The notes under the pieces: generated by a model
The model's input: the letters and a program-made list of their open reading frames with translations, nothing else
Database searches by the model: none
What the model was told of the DNA's origin: nothing
Assembly (NCBI RefSeq): GCF_900187265.1
Contig: NZ_LT906450.1
Location: 3,959,444-4,023,443 of the forward strand
Origin: Rhodococcus rhodochrous
GTDB lineage: Bacteria > Actinomycetota > Actinomycetes > Mycobacteriales > Mycobacteriaceae
Length of the DNA stretch: 64,000 nucleotides
Direction of reading: 5' to 3'
Position numbers and translations under genes: made by a program
Part shown: piece by piece, positions 35,942 to 45,481 of the stretch
How positions within the stretch are numbered: the stretch's first letter is position 1
Layout of the letters: every line of letters begins with the position of its first letter

Positions 35942-37123
35942 TCACGATCCGACCGCCTTCTCGGTGCGGCCGGCGGTGTCGTCCTCGTCGTCGTCGGCGT
36001 CCTCGAGGTGGGCCGGGACGAGAAGGGTGAAGGTGGAGCCGGTACCGGGCTTGCTCCACAGGGTGATCTCGCCGTGATGGTTCGCGGCGACGTGCTTGAC
36101 GATGGCCAGGCCGAGGCCGGTGCCTCCGGTGGCCCGCGACCGGGCCTTGTCGACGCGGAAGAAACGCTCGAAGACCCGTTCCTGGTCCTCCTTCGCGATA
36201 CCGATCCCCCGGTCGGTGACGGCCATCGCGACCTTGCCCTCGCGCAGCGACCTGCTGATCGTCACCGGTGAGCCGGCCGGCGAGTAGGCGATCGCGTTCT
36301 CGATGAGGTTGGTGAGGGCGCTGACGAGCAGCGTTCGGTCGCCGAGGATCTCGAGACCGCTCGGCCGGTCGGTGCTGATGGTGATCGAGGCGTTCTCGGC
36401 GGTCAGGCGCGTGCGGTCGAGGGCCTCCTCGACGACGGCGTCGACGTCCACGACCTCGAGATCGGGCAGTTTCTCGGCGCCCTGGAGTTTCGAGAGCGCG
36501 ATCAGCTCGGTCACCATGTTGCCGAGGCGCGTCGCCTCGCGCTGGACCCGTTCGCCGAAGTGGCGGACGGTGTCGGGATCGTCGACGGATTCGAGCAGCG
36601 CCTCCGCGAGCAACGCCATCGCGCCGACGGGCGTCTTGAGTTCGTGGCTGATGTTGGCCACGAAGTCGCGCCGGGTGGCCTCCATGCGGACGTGCTCGGA
36701 GTCGTCGAAGGCGTAGAGCACGACGAAGCGCGGGTCCTGGTCGAGCAGCGGCCGGACGGTACAGCGCACCGCCACGGGCTCGCGGCCGAGCAATGCCTTC
36801 GCGCCCAGGTCGAGTTCGATCGGCTTCCTCGTCTCGAGCACCCGGCAGGCGGCCACCCAGGCCCGGTCGTCGATCTGCCGGTTGCGGACGAGACCGAGTT
36901 CCTCGGCGCGCGGGTTCGACAGGACGACGTCGTGGAATTTGTCGACCACCGCGATCCCGGTCGACGCCCCGTGGACGACCCGGTCGAGCACGTCGAACAT
37001 CGTGAGGTCGGCTTCGTCGCTACCGTGGGCCCGGCGCTGCACCAGCCTCCCGACGGCGACGGTGACGATCCCGCCGAGGACCGCTGCGACCACGGCCAGC
37101 AACACGGCCTGCGTAACACTCAC
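35942..37123 (-). CDS. senX3: Sensor histidine kinase SenX3
   Basis: This 393-residue membrane kinase has one N-terminal helix (VTQAVLLAVVAAVLGGIV), a PAS-like domain (about 41-150), a HisKA domain with phospho-acceptor H160 in FVANISHELKTPVGAMALL, and an ATPase domain with TNLIENAIAYSP and GTGLGLAIVKHV. It matches SenX3, which with PhoU/Pst reports external phosphate. Only one clear membrane helix lies in the first 30 residues; SenX3 usually shows two. The start GTG at 37123 is chosen by analogy. A PHO-box-like repeat lies about 94 bp upstream. It is coupled to regX3. Confidence 0.93.
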   Translation of the reverse strand: MSVTQAVLLAVVAAVLGGIVTVAVGRLVQRRAHGSDEADLTMFDVLDRVVHGASTGIAVVDKFHDVVLSNPRAEELGLVRNRQIDDRAWVAACRVLETRKPIELDLGAKALLGREPVAVRCTVRPLLDQDPRFVVLYAFDDSEHVRMEATRRDFVANISHELKTPVGAMALLAEALLESVDDPDTVRHFGERVQREATRLGNMVTELIALSKLQGAEKLPDLEVVDVDAVVEEALDRTRLTAENASITISTDRPSGLEILGDRTLLVSALTNLIENAIAYSPAGSPVTISRSLREGKVAMAVTDRGIGIAKEDQERVFERFFRVDKARSRATGGTGLGLAIVKHVAANHHGEITLWSKPGTGSTFTLLVPAHLEDADDDEDDTAGRTEKAVGS

Positions 37124-37205
37124 ACTTCGAATCGTAATGACACCGGTACCCCACCGGACACCGGGTCGACGGCATTTCCCGCACGTCACACCGCATTTCT
37201 CGGTT

Positions 37206-37238
37206 GTTGGAGTGTTGTTCACCCTTTGTTCGCCCGGA
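37206..37238 (+). promoter_or_regulatory. PHO-box-like 11-bp direct repeats upstream of senX3
   Basis: GTTCACCCTTT (37217-37227) and GTTCGCCCGGA (37228-37238) are 11-bp direct repeat units beginning GTTC(A/G)CC, with a weaker unit before them (GTTGGAGTGTT, 37206-37216). The 11-bp spacing and GTTCACC core match the Streptomyces PhoP box. It lies 94-115 bp before senX3, so RegX3 autoregulation is likely. Confidence 0.6.
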
Positions 37239-37269
37239 ACGGACGACTCCGCGACGGACCTGCACGAAC

Positions 37270-37307
37270 GAACCGACCCCGTCACCGATCGGCGACGGGG
37301 TCGGTTC
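37270..37307 (-). terminator. Terminator after the phosphoglycerate mutase gene
   Basis: GAACCGACCCCGTC (37270-37283) pairs perfectly over 14 bp with GACGGGGTCGGTTC (37294-37307) around a 10-base loop. It lies 15 bp past the gpm stop on the minus strand and insulates senX3. Confidence 0.88.
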
Positions 37308-37322
37308 GGTTCCGAGGAACTG

Positions 37323-38069
37323 TTACTTGGCGCCCTGGTTGGCGACCGCTGCCGCACCGGCGGCCGCGGCCTCGGGGTCGAGATAGGTGCCGCCCGGATT
37401 CAGCGGGCGCAGGTTCTCGTCGAGGTCGTAACGAAGCGGGATGCCCGTCGGGATGTTGAGACCGGCGATGTCGTCGTCGGAGATCCCGTCGAGGTGCTTG
37501 ACGAGCGCACGCAGCGAGTTGCCGTGCGCGGTGACCAGCACGGTCCTGCCCGCGAGCAGATCCTTGGAGATCGTCGACTCCCAGTACGGGATGAGGCGGG
37601 CGACGACGTCCTTCAGGCACTCGGTGAGGGGGACCTCGTCGACGTCGGCGTAGCGCGGATCGGCGTCCTGGCTGTACTTCGAACCCGGCTCGATCGGCGG
37701 CGGCGGGGTGTCGTAGCTACGACGCCACAGCATGAACTGCTCCTCGCCGAACTCGTCCTTGATCTCGGACTTGTTCTTGCCCTGGAGCGCACCGTAGTGG
37801 CGCTCGTTGAGACGCCAGTCGCGGATGACGGGGATCCAGTGCCGGTCGGCGGCGTCGAGCGCGAAGTTGGCGGTGCTGATCGCGCGGCGCAGCAGGGAGG
37901 TGTAGGAGACGTCGGGAAGCACGTTGTGCTCGACGAGGAGGGCACCGGCCCGCTTGCCCTCGGCGATCCCCTTGTCCGTCAGATGCACGTCCACCCAGCC
38001 GGTGAACAGGTTCATCGCATTCCATTCGCTCTCGCCGTGGCGGAGCAGAACAAGTGTTCCGATAGTCAT
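37323..38069 (-). CDS. gpmA: 2,3-bisphosphoglycerate-dependent phosphoglycerate mutase
   Basis: This 248-residue glycolytic enzyme interconverts 3- and 2-phosphoglycerate. The phosphohistidine motif [12 protein letters not shown] has H11. The segments [13 protein letters not shown] and [12 protein letters not shown], and the second His in [18 protein letters not shown], are complete. In M. tuberculosis it also precedes senX3 as gpm1 (Rv0489). The C-terminus has an Ala-rich extension ([17 protein letters not shown]). The ATG at 38069 is clear. A strong hairpin 15 bp downstream ends the transcript. Confidence 0.95.
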   Translation of the reverse strand: MTIGTLVLLRHGESEWNAMNLFTGWVDVHLTDKGIAEGKRAGALLVEHNVLPDVSYTSLLRRAISTANFALDAADRHWIPVIRDWRLNERHYGALQGKNKSEIKDEFGEEQFMLWRRSYDTPPPPIEPGSKYSQDADPRYADVDEVPLTECLKDVVARLIPYWESTISKDLLAGRTVLVTAHGNSLRALVKHLDGISDDDIAGLNIPTGIPLRYDLDENLRPLNPGGTYLDPEAAAAGAAAVANQGAK

Positions 38070-38213
38070 GACCCAATCCTGACATGCACGGATGGCGATT
38101 TCGCCACGGGCGCCCCCGATCGTGGGCTATATCTGACAACGCGCGTTGCCAGGAACGCGGGAGTCGGCGCCGCGCACCACAGTTCGTCATCACCGACACA
38201 CACGGGGGGTTCG

Positions 38214-40037
38214 ATGTCACACGGGGGTCCGAAGTCACACGGGGGTCCGCAGCCCGACACACGCATGTCCCGCCGCACCGTCCTCACCGCCCTCGGGGCG
38301 CTCGGTGCCGCCGCAGCCCTTCCACCCACGGCAGCCGCCCTACCACCCACAGCGGCACAGCCGGGCCGCCGCGCGCCGGCGGTGCACTCCGGCGGACGTC
38401 GGGTCGCGATCCTCGGTGGCGGGATGGCCGGACTGGCCGCCGCGCACGAACTGATCGAGCGCGGCTTCGAGGTCACCGTCTTCGAACCGACCGCGCTCGG
38501 CGGCAAGGCGCGCAGCATCCCCTCCCCCGGCACCGCGGCAGGCGGCCGCCTCGATCTGCCCGGCGAACACGGTTTCCGCTTCTTCCCCGGCTTCTACCAG
38601 CACATCCCGGACACGATGCGGCGGATCCCGTTCCCCGGCAACCCGAACGGCGTGTTCGACAATCTCGTTGCGGGACACGGATTCCGGATGGCGATCCCCG
38701 GGGCGCCCGACCTCACCGCCCCGGCCTCCATCGCACCGCTGCGCTTCGACGTCTACGACCCGCTGAGCCTGCAGGAGAGCCTGACGGCAGCCTTCTCCCT
38801 CGGCGGCTCGATCCCCCCGCACGAGCTCGCGGTCTTCATGCGCAAACTCGTCATGTTCCTCACCAGCAGCCTCGAACGTCGCAACGACCAATGGGAACAC
38901 CAGACGTGGGCGCAGACCCTCGAAGCCGACGGCAAGTCGAAGGGCTACCGCGAGATCCTCGTCTCCGCACTGACCCGTCAGCTCGTCGCGGCACGGCCGC
39001 AGACCGTCTCGACCCGCACCATCGGCATCATGGGCCAGGCCTTCGTGTGGAACGCGATGGGCACCGTGCCCCAGTACGGACATCTCGACCGCCTGCTGTC
39101 GGCACCGACGAACGAGGCGTGGATCGACCCGTGGGCGCAACTCCTGCGCGACCTCGGCGTGAAGTTCGAAATGGGTTGGGCGGCCGAGGCCCTGGAGATC
39201 TCCGGCGGACGGATCACCGGTGCACGGGTCGTCGACGGGTCGGGCAATCGGGCCCGCGCCGAGGCCGACTGGTTCGTCGCGGCGATGCCGGCCGAACGCG
39301 CGGTCTCGCTGTGGTCACCCGAGATCCTCGCGGCCGATCCCGGCCTCGAACGGATGAACGCTCTGGTCACCGACTGGATGGTCGGCATCCAGTACTTCCT
39401 TCGGCGACCCACCCCCATCACGCCGGGTCACGTCGCCTATCTCGGTTCGCCGTGGGCGCTCACATCGATCAGCCAGGCCCAGTTCTGGCGCGGCGACTTC
39501 GCGCAACGGTACGGCGACGGTTCGGCACACGACTGCCTGTCGGTGGACATCTCCGACTGGGACACCCCCGGCATCCTCTACGGCAGAACCGCCAAGCAGT
39601 GCACGCCGGAGGAGATCGCCCGCGAGGTGTGGGCGCAGATGTCGGCCTGCCTCGAGGACGGGACGGGCGCGATCGACGAGAACGATATCGTCTCGTGGTT
39701 CCTCGATCCCGGCGTGAAGTGGGGAGCCGGCGGCGTCACCAACGACACCCCGCTGCTCATCAACACCGCCGGGTCGCTCGCGAACCGGCCCGAGGCGCAC
39801 ACCGCGATCCCGAACCTGTTCCTCGCGGGCGACTACGTCCGCAACGACATCGACCTCGCGACGATGGAGGGCGCGAACGAATCGGCGCGGGCGGCAGTGG
39901 GTGCACTGCTGCAGACGGCGGGGTCGCCCGCCGCACCGCCCGCGCTGTACAAGTTGCACGAACCGCCCGAACTGGAACCGTTGCGGCGCATCGACGCCGA
40001 CCGGTACCGGGCGGGACAACCGCACATGCTGGCCTGA
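38214..40037 (+). CDS. Tat-exported FAD-dependent oxidoreductase (phytoene desaturase/HpnE-like)
   Basis: This protein of about 607 residues has a twin-arginine signal (SRRTVLTALGALGAAAA, residues 19-35). A Rossmann FAD-binding motif, VAILGGGMAGLAAAHELIER (64-83), is followed by GLGGKAR-like TALGGKARS and the flavin C-terminal box FLAGDYVRNDIDLATMEGAN near 550. The fold is that of amine oxidase/phytoene desaturase/hydroxysqualene dehydroxylase proteins, but export by Tat is unusual for those. The start at 38214 has GGGGGG upstream and includes the peptide repeat SHGGPKSHGGP; an ATG at 38265 starts directly at the signal. Substrate is unknown. It converges on the acyl-CoA ligase. Confidence 0.75.
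   Translation: MSHGGPKSHGGPQPDTRMSRRTVLTALGALGAAAALPPTAAALPPTAAQPGRRAPAVHSGGRRVAILGGGMAGLAAAHELIERGFEVTVFEPTALGGKARSIPSPGTAAGGRLDLPGEHGFRFFPGFYQHIPDTMRRIPFPGNPNGVFDNLVAGHGFRMAIPGAPDLTAPASIAPLRFDVYDPLSLQESLTAAFSLGGSIPPHELAVFMRKLVMFLTSSLERRNDQWEHQTWAQTLEADGKSKGYREILVSALTRQLVAARPQTVSTRTIGIMGQAFVWNAMGTVPQYGHLDRLLSAPTNEAWIDPWAQLLRDLGVKFEMGWAAEALEISGGRITGARVVDGSGNRARAEADWFVAAMPAERAVSLWSPEILAADPGLERMNALVTDWMVGIQYFLRRPTPITPGHVAYLGSPWALTSISQAQFWRGDFAQRYGDGSAHDCLSVDISDWDTPGILYGRTAKQCTPEEIAREVWAQMSACLEDGTGAIDENDIVSWFLDPGVKWGAGGVTNDTPLLINTAGSLANRPEAHTAIPNLFLAGDYVRNDIDLATMEGANESARAAVGALLQTAGSPAAPPALYKLHEPPELEPLRRIDADRYRAGQPHMLA
38218..38251 (+). repeat. Tandem repeat at the start of the FAD oxidoreductase
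   Basis: GTCACACGGGGGTCCG occurs twice with an 18-bp period, coding for the two SHGGP peptides just before the twin-arginine signal. Unit number could vary without shifting the frame. Confidence 0.6.
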
Positions 40038-40060
40038 TCGGACAGGGTCCGGACAGCGGA

Positions 40061-40091
40061 ATCCCCGGGAGACACACGGTCTCCCGGGGAT
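40061..40091. terminator. Bidirectional terminator between convergent genes
   Basis: ATCCCCGGGAGAC (40061-40073) pairs perfectly over 13 bp with GTCTCCCGGGGAT (40079-40091) around the loop ACACG. It serves the FAD oxidoreductase (ends 40037) and the acyl-CoA ligase (minus, ends 40114). Confidence 0.9.
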
Positions 40092-40113
40092 CCACATTTC
40101 GTCGGCCCGTCCG

Positions 40114-41700
40114 TCAGGCGTTCAGGGCACGCAGATCCTTCCGAAGGATCTTGCCCGCAGAGGATTTCGGCACCGTGTCGATGAACTCGACCTGCCGGAC
40201 CTTCTTGTGCGGCGCGACCCGCGCGGCCACGAAGTCGATGACCTCGTCCTCGGTGACCGTCGAATCCGGCTGCCGGACGACGAAGGCCTTCGGAACCTCC
40301 TCGCCCTCGTCGTCGCGGACCCCGATCACCGCGGCGTCGGCGATCTGCGGGTGCGTGAGGAGCAGGGCTTCGAGTTCGGCCGGCGGCACCTGGTAGCCCT
40401 TGTACTTGATGAGTTCCTTGAGCCTGTCGACGATCCGGACGGCGCCCTTCCCGTCGACGGTGGCGATGTCGCCGGTGTGGAGGAAGCCGTCCTCGTCGAG
40501 GGTGTCGGCCGTGGCCTCGGGGTTGCCGAGATAACCGGCCATGACGTTGGGCCCCTTGCACCACAGTTCGCCGGGCGCCGAAACACCGTCGCCGGTGGGA
40601 TATTCGACTTCCTCGCCGGTCGCGGGATCGACGATCTTGCATTCCATGTTCGCGATCGTCGGACCCACGGAGTCGAGCTCGGTCTCGTTGTCGTCGAAGG
40701 GGATTGCGTGCGACACGGGAGACATCTCCGACATGCCGTAGCCCTGTCGGACGTTGCAGCCCAAGCGCTTCGCAACGGATCCGGCGAGTTCCTTGTCGAG
40801 TGGTGCGGCACCGGAGAAGACCGTGTGCACACTCGACAGGTCGTACTGGTCGACGAGGGGGTGCTTCGCGAGCGCGACGGCGACCGGCGGTGCGATGAAC
40901 ACGTACGTGCACTTGTGTTCCGAGATGTAGGTGAGGAAGTCGACGAGGTCGAACTTCGGCATCGTCACCAGCGACGCCCGGTTGTACAGCGCGGCGTTCA
41001 GCAGCACGGTCATGCCGTAGATGTGGAAGAACGGCAACAGCGCGAGCACACGGTCGTCGGCGGAGATCCCCATCCGCGGGGTGATCTGGCAGACGTTCGC
41101 GACGAGATTGCGGTGCGTGAGCATCACGCCCTTGGGCCGGCCGGTCGTGCCCGAGGAATACGGCAGCACCGCGAGATGCGTCGCCGGATCGAACTCGACG
41201 GTCGGAGCCGGGGAGCCCTCGGTGAGCAGGTCGCGCAGGGACGGGTGGCCCTCGGCGCCGTCGAGCACGAAGAGCAGCTCGTCGGGGATCCCCGCGGCCG
41301 CGGCGGCCTCCTCGGCCTGCGGCAGGAACGGGGAGACCGTGAACAGTGCGGCGGCCCCCGAGTCGTCGAGCTGCTTCGAGATCTCACCGGCCGTGTAGAG
41401 GGCGTTGATCGTGGTCGCCGTGGCACCGGACCTCAGGATGCCGTGGAAGACCGAGGCGAAGGCCGGCACGTTGGGTGCGAGCAGCCCGACGACCTTCCCC
41501 ACGCCGATGCCCCGGGCGGCCAGCGCTCCGGCGACGGCGTCGATGTGGGCCACGAGTGTGCGGTAGTCCGTCACGGCGCCGGACGCGCCGTCGATCAGCG
41601 CGGGTCGATCGAGCTCGGACTCGTCGAGCGAACCGAACAGGAAGTCGTAGACACTCGATGCCGGGATGTCGACGTCGGGAAAGGGACTGCGGAAACTCAT
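40114..41700 (-). CDS. Acyl-CoA ligase of the 4-coumarate-CoA ligase group
   Basis: This 528-residue ANL-family enzyme activates a carboxylic acid through an acyl-AMP. The P-loop YSSGTTGRPKGVML is near 176-189. YGMSEMSPVSH is near 322, LHTGDIATVD near 403, and the catalytic lysine in PKSSAGKILRKDLR near 515. The segments resemble plant-like 4CL and bacterial aryl/acyl-CoA ligases (YPFFHIYGMTVLLN-like LLPFFHIYGMT). The true substrate, aryl or fatty acid, is unknown. The ATG at 41700 follows GGAGG. A perfect CRP/GlxR-type site lies 71-86 bp upstream. Confidence 0.85.
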   Translation of the reverse strand: MSFRSPFPDVDIPASSVYDFLFGSLDESELDRPALIDGASGAVTDYRTLVAHIDAVAGALAARGIGVGKVVGLLAPNVPAFASVFHGILRSGATATTINALYTAGEISKQLDDSGAAALFTVSPFLPQAEEAAAAAGIPDELLFVLDGAEGHPSLRDLLTEGSPAPTVEFDPATHLAVLPYSSGTTGRPKGVMLTHRNLVANVCQITPRMGISADDRVLALLPFFHIYGMTVLLNAALYNRASLVTMPKFDLVDFLTYISEHKCTYVFIAPPVAVALAKHPLVDQYDLSSVHTVFSGAAPLDKELAGSVAKRLGCNVRQGYGMSEMSPVSHAIPFDDNETELDSVGPTIANMECKIVDPATGEEVEYPTGDGVSAPGELWCKGPNVMAGYLGNPEATADTLDEDGFLHTGDIATVDGKGAVRIVDRLKELIKYKGYQVPPAELEALLLTHPQIADAAVIGVRDDEGEEVPKAFVVRQPDSTVTEDEVIDFVAARVAPHKKVRQVEFIDTVPKSSAGKILRKDLRALNA

Positions 41701-41770
41701 TACTCATCCTCCGAGCATTCTGCTGGCACGCCGTGCCGACTTTCGGTCGAGTTCACACTACCGCAGCGGC

Positions 41771-41786
41771 TGTGAAGCCCGTCACA
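41771..41786. promoter_or_regulatory. Perfect CRP/GlxR-type site upstream of the acyl-CoA ligase
   Basis: TGTGAAGCCCGTCACA is an exact TGTGA-N6-TCACA. It lies 71-86 bp before the ligase ATG (41700). A TAGTGT possible -10 (minus strand, 41755-41760) is close, so the site may overlap the -35 and act in repression or class II activation. Confidence 0.75.
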
Positions 41787-41846
41787 CGTGTTGTGTGAGG
41801 ATTGCGAGGATACCGTTCCCGGCGCGATTCGCCTGCCGGAGAGCAC

Positions 41847-41880
41847 GAACCCCGCATGCGACGGATCGCACGCGGGGTTC
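41847..41880 (-). terminator. Terminator after the Rpf gene
   Basis: GAACCCCGC (41847-41855) pairs with GCGGGGTTC (41872-41880), and inside TGCGA pairs with TCGCA around CGGA. The whole is a 14-bp stem with one A/C mismatch, 43 bp past the Rpf stop on the minus strand. Confidence 0.8.
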
Positions 41881-41922
41881 GGAAGCTACCGGGTCTGCGC
41901 CCGGAGGCTACCGGAGCTGCGC

Positions 41923-41924
<2 letters not shown>
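41881..41924. repeat. 22-bp tandem repeat at the Rpf stop codon
   Basis: Units 41881-41902 and 41903-41924 agree at 18 of 22 bases (core GCTACCGG and CTGCGC). The Rpf stop (41923-41925) sits at the gene-side edge of the second unit, immediately before the terminator hairpin. Confidence 0.75.
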
Positions 41925-42694
<770 letters not shown>

Positions 42695-43249
42695 TCACCC
42701 GTTCGCTTCGCGCCGATCCTCGGGTTCGTCGTCGTCCACATCGGGCTCGAACGGCGTGCCGGTCTCCTCCTCGATGAGGTGACGGAACGGCTCGAGATTG
42801 CGCAACGGTTCGCCGCGCGAGACGCGCCATTCCCATTCGCGCTTGATCGACGTGATGAAGCCGAGACCGAGGATGATGTTGAAGTCGTGGTCCGCTGCCT
42901 CGAGGACCTGCCCGAGGACCGCGTCGATCTCCTCGGGGGTCACCGCGTGCGCGGCGATGCGTCCCACCAGGTAGATGTCGCCGACCTTGTCGAGCGTGTA
43001 CGCCACGCCGTAGAGGCGCCGGTTGCGGCGCAGCAGGTAGCGGTACACCGATTCGAAGTTTTCGTCCGGCTTGCGGCACACGAACGCCTCGACCCGCACA
43101 CCGTGCTGTCCGACGCTGAGCAGGGTGGTCGTCTTGAGTTTCTTCTCGCCCGGGAGCTCGACGACGAAGTGCCCGCCCTCCTTGACGGAGAATTCGAGCT
43201 CGCGATCACGCAGCGTCGAATCGATCAGTTCGATGAGCCGGTCGCTCAT
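42695..43249 (-). CDS. YbjN domain-containing protein (Rv0487-like)
   Basis: This 184-residue protein has an alpha/beta YbjN fold, related to the chaperone-like CesT/T3S class. Recognisable segments are [20 protein letters not shown] near 39-58, [20 protein letters not shown] near 65-84 and [17 protein letters not shown] near 93-109. An acidic tail ([16 protein letters not shown]) ends it. In M. tuberculosis the equivalent gene follows mshA (Rv0487, from memory). Its ATG overlaps the mshA stop as ATGA. Function is unknown; a role with the mycothiol glycosyltransferase is suggested only by the conserved pairing. Confidence 0.8.
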   Translation of the reverse strand: MSDRLIELIDSTLRDRELEFSVKEGGHFVVELPGEKKLKTTTLLSVGQHGVRVEAFVCRKPDENFESVYRYLLRRNRRLYGVAYTLDKVGDIYLVGRIAAHAVTPEEIDAVLGQVLEAADHDFNIILGLGFITSIKREWEWRVSRGEPLRNLEPFRHLIEEETGTPFEPDVDDDEPEDRREANG

Positions 43250-44580
43250 GCCGTGACTCCCCTCGTCCGTCGCAACTTCCACACTCCACGCTGCCGTCGC
43301 AGCGAATGCTCGCCGGTACCGAAGGCGCGGTTGCGTCGCATCCCGGCCCGTCGGTAGCTGTCGAGCAGTCCTTCCGCGGTGTGTTCCCACGAGAAGGACT
43401 CCGCATGCACGGGCGCGGTCGCCGCGAACCGGGCGAGACGATCCGGATCGCCGACGAGGGAACGCAGCGCCGTCGCCCAGTCGTCGATGCGGTGCCCGTC
43501 GACGAGCATGCCGGTCTCCCCGTCGCGCACGGCGACGCCGAGACCACCGACGTTCGCGGCCAGCACGGGCGTGCCGCAAGCCTGCGCCTCGATCGCGACG
43601 AGACCGAACGACTCCGAATAGCTCGGCACCGCAACGAGATCCGCAGCACGGTAGACCTGGACGAGACGGTCGGGCGGCTGCGGCGGGAGGAAGGTGACCC
43701 GCGACGCGATACCCAGTGCGGACGCGAGTTCGATGAGCGCGTCGGGGCGCTCGAGACCCGTTCCCGACGGCCCTCCCACCACCAGGACCCGCAGCGGCAT
43801 GCCGGGGTCGTCGGCGAGTGCCCGCGCCGCGGCTTCGAGCAGCACGTCGGGAGCTTTGAGCGGCTGGATGCGGCCCACGAACGCCACGACGGTCTCGCGC
43901 GGGTCGAGTCCGAGTTCGGCGCGGGCGGCCGCGCGGTCGCCGGGCCGGTAACGATTCAGGTCGGCGCCCGGCGCGACAACGTCGATCTTCGCGGGATCGG
44001 CCCCGTAGATACGTTCGAGCTGCCCCGCCTCGTCGGCGGTGTTGGCGACCAGGCGATCGGACTCCGCGACGACCTGCTGCTCCCCGATCTGCCGGGCCGC
44101 GGGTTCGGGGGTGTCGCCCTCGGCGAGCGAGGCGTTCTTCACCGCGGCGAGCGTATGGGCGGTGTGCACGAGCGGCACGCCCCAGCGGTCGCGGGCGAGC
44201 CAGCCGACCTGCCCCGACAGCCAGTAGTGCGAATGCACCAGGTCGTAGTAGCCCTGCGGGTGCCGTGCCTCCTCGCGCAGCACGCCGGCGGCGAATGCGC
44301 ACAACTGCGTCGGCAGATCGTGTTTGTCGAGTCCTTCGAACGGACCGGCCTCGATGTTGCGGACGAGCACCCCGGGCGCGGCCTGCTGCACGGCCGGGGC
44401 GGCCGACGAGGTCGCGCGGGTGAAGATCTCGACTTCGACGCCGCGACGCGCGAGCTCGACAGCGGTCTGCAGGACGTACACGTTCATACCGCCTGCGTCC
44501 CCGGTTCCGGGCTGCGCCAGCGGCGAGGTGTGGACCGAGATCACGGCCACGCGGTGCGGGCGGCTGGGCTGGGACGTCAC
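43246..44580 (-). CDS. mshA: D-inositol-3-phosphate glycosyltransferase (MshA)
   Basis: This 444-residue GT4-family enzyme transfers GlcNAc to 1-L-myo-inositol-1-phosphate, the first committed step of mycothiol synthesis. It has [20 protein letters not shown] (17-36, the acceptor loop), [11 protein letters not shown] near 115, [16 protein letters not shown] near 240 and the donor-site [20 protein letters not shown] near 332. The GTG start at 44580 overlaps the upstream hydrolase stop as GTGA. The tail ([20 protein letters not shown]) is basic. Mycothiol replaces glutathione in this lineage, in line with the glutaredoxin-like gene at 23.7 kb. Confidence 0.95.
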   Translation of the reverse strand: MTSQPSRPHRVAVISVHTSPLAQPGTGDAGGMNVYVLQTAVELARRGVEVEIFTRATSSAAPAVQQAAPGVLVRNIEAGPFEGLDKHDLPTQLCAFAAGVLREEARHPQGYYDLVHSHYWLSGQVGWLARDRWGVPLVHTAHTLAAVKNASLAEGDTPEPAARQIGEQQVVAESDRLVANTADEAGQLERIYGADPAKIDVVAPGADLNRYRPGDRAAARAELGLDPRETVVAFVGRIQPLKAPDVLLEAAARALADDPGMPLRVLVVGGPSGTGLERPDALIELASALGIASRVTFLPPQPPDRLVQVYRAADLVAVPSYSESFGLVAIEAQACGTPVLAANVGGLGVAVRDGETGMLVDGHRIDDWATALRSLVGDPDRLARFAATAPVHAESFSWEHTAEGLLDSYRRAGMRRNRAFGTGEHSLRRQRGVWKLRRTRGVTA

Positions 44581-45476
44581 CCCTCCATACTGCCCTGCTG
44601 CCGATCTTCGCGTGTCGCCGCCTCCGCCGTCGCAGCTCGAGCGAACTCTCCGACCTCCGACGCGAACCGGTCGGGATCCTCGACGAACGGACCGTGGTCT
44701 ACGCCCTCCCAGATCGAGGTCGTGGCGCGGCGCAGCAGCGACGCCGCATGGTGCGCCGCGGAGACGTCGACGACCGAGTCGGCGTCGCCGTGCAGGAGGA
44801 GAACCGGCACGTCCAGGCCGGCGAGCAGGTCGTCGTTGCCCACCGCTCGGTCGAACAGCGCCGCACGGACCCGGGGCGGGGTGGACAGGCTCGCGCCGAA
44901 CAGTGCCTGCGACACCGCACCCTTGCCCTCGAGGAGAGCGCTGTCCTCGACGGGACCGGTGAGCGCGTTGCCGAAGGAACCGAGCGCGCGCACCGCTTCC
45001 TTCGGGTCCTCGGACATCGCGGCGGGGATCGCGGCACGCATCGAGGCACCGACGCGTCCGCCCTTCTCGCCGCGCCCGATGCTCGTGATGGCACCCACGA
45101 GGACGAGGCCGGCGACGGCTTCCGCGCCGTGTTCGGCGAGATAGTCGCAGATCACCAGACCGCCGTAGGACCATCCGAGCAGCACCGCCGGGTTCGTCCC
45201 GGAGACGTTCTCGGCGGCGAGCACCGCGGCGAGGTCGCCGGCCCAGAGCTTGCGATCGGCGTATCCGGTCTCGGGAGCCTGCGAATAACCGTGTCCGCGC
45301 AGGTCGACGGCGACCACACGGAAGTCGCGGGCGAGTGCGTCGAGAACCCCGTCGCCCCAGCACCGCGACGACTGCGCCCATCCGTGGAGCAGCACCAGGA
45401 CCGGTGCCGTTTCGGAGCCGAATGCGCGATACACGAGGGAGGTGCCGTCGATACCGGCCACTTCACGAACTGCCAT
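44577..45476 (-). CDS. Alpha/beta hydrolase
   Basis: This 299-residue cytosolic protein has the nucleophile elbow GWSYGG (residues 101-106, S103) and the oxyanion HGWAQS near 31. The acid and histidine of the triad are in [12 protein letters not shown] near 230 and [11 protein letters not shown] near 262. It resembles haloalkane/haloperoxidase-like and ester hydrolases; substrate is unknown. It begins 5 bp after the MFS transporter stop and overlaps mshA by GTGA, so the four genes form an operon. Its link to mycothiol is only positional. Confidence 0.82.
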   Translation of the reverse strand: MAVREVAGIDGTSLVYRAFGSETAPVLVLLHGWAQSSRCWGDGVLDALARDFRVVAVDLRGHGYSQAPETGYADRKLWAGDLAAVLAAENVSGTNPAVLLGWSYGGLVICDYLAEHGAEAVAGLVLVGAITSIGRGEKGGRVGASMRAAIPAAMSEDPKEAVRALGSFGNALTGPVEDSALLEGKGAVSQALFGASLSTPPRVRAALFDRAVGNDDLLAGLDVPVLLLHGDADSVVDVSAAHHAASLLRRATTSIWEGVDHGPFVEDPDRFASEVGEFARAATAEAATREDRQQGSMEG

Positions 45477-45481
45477 GCGCG

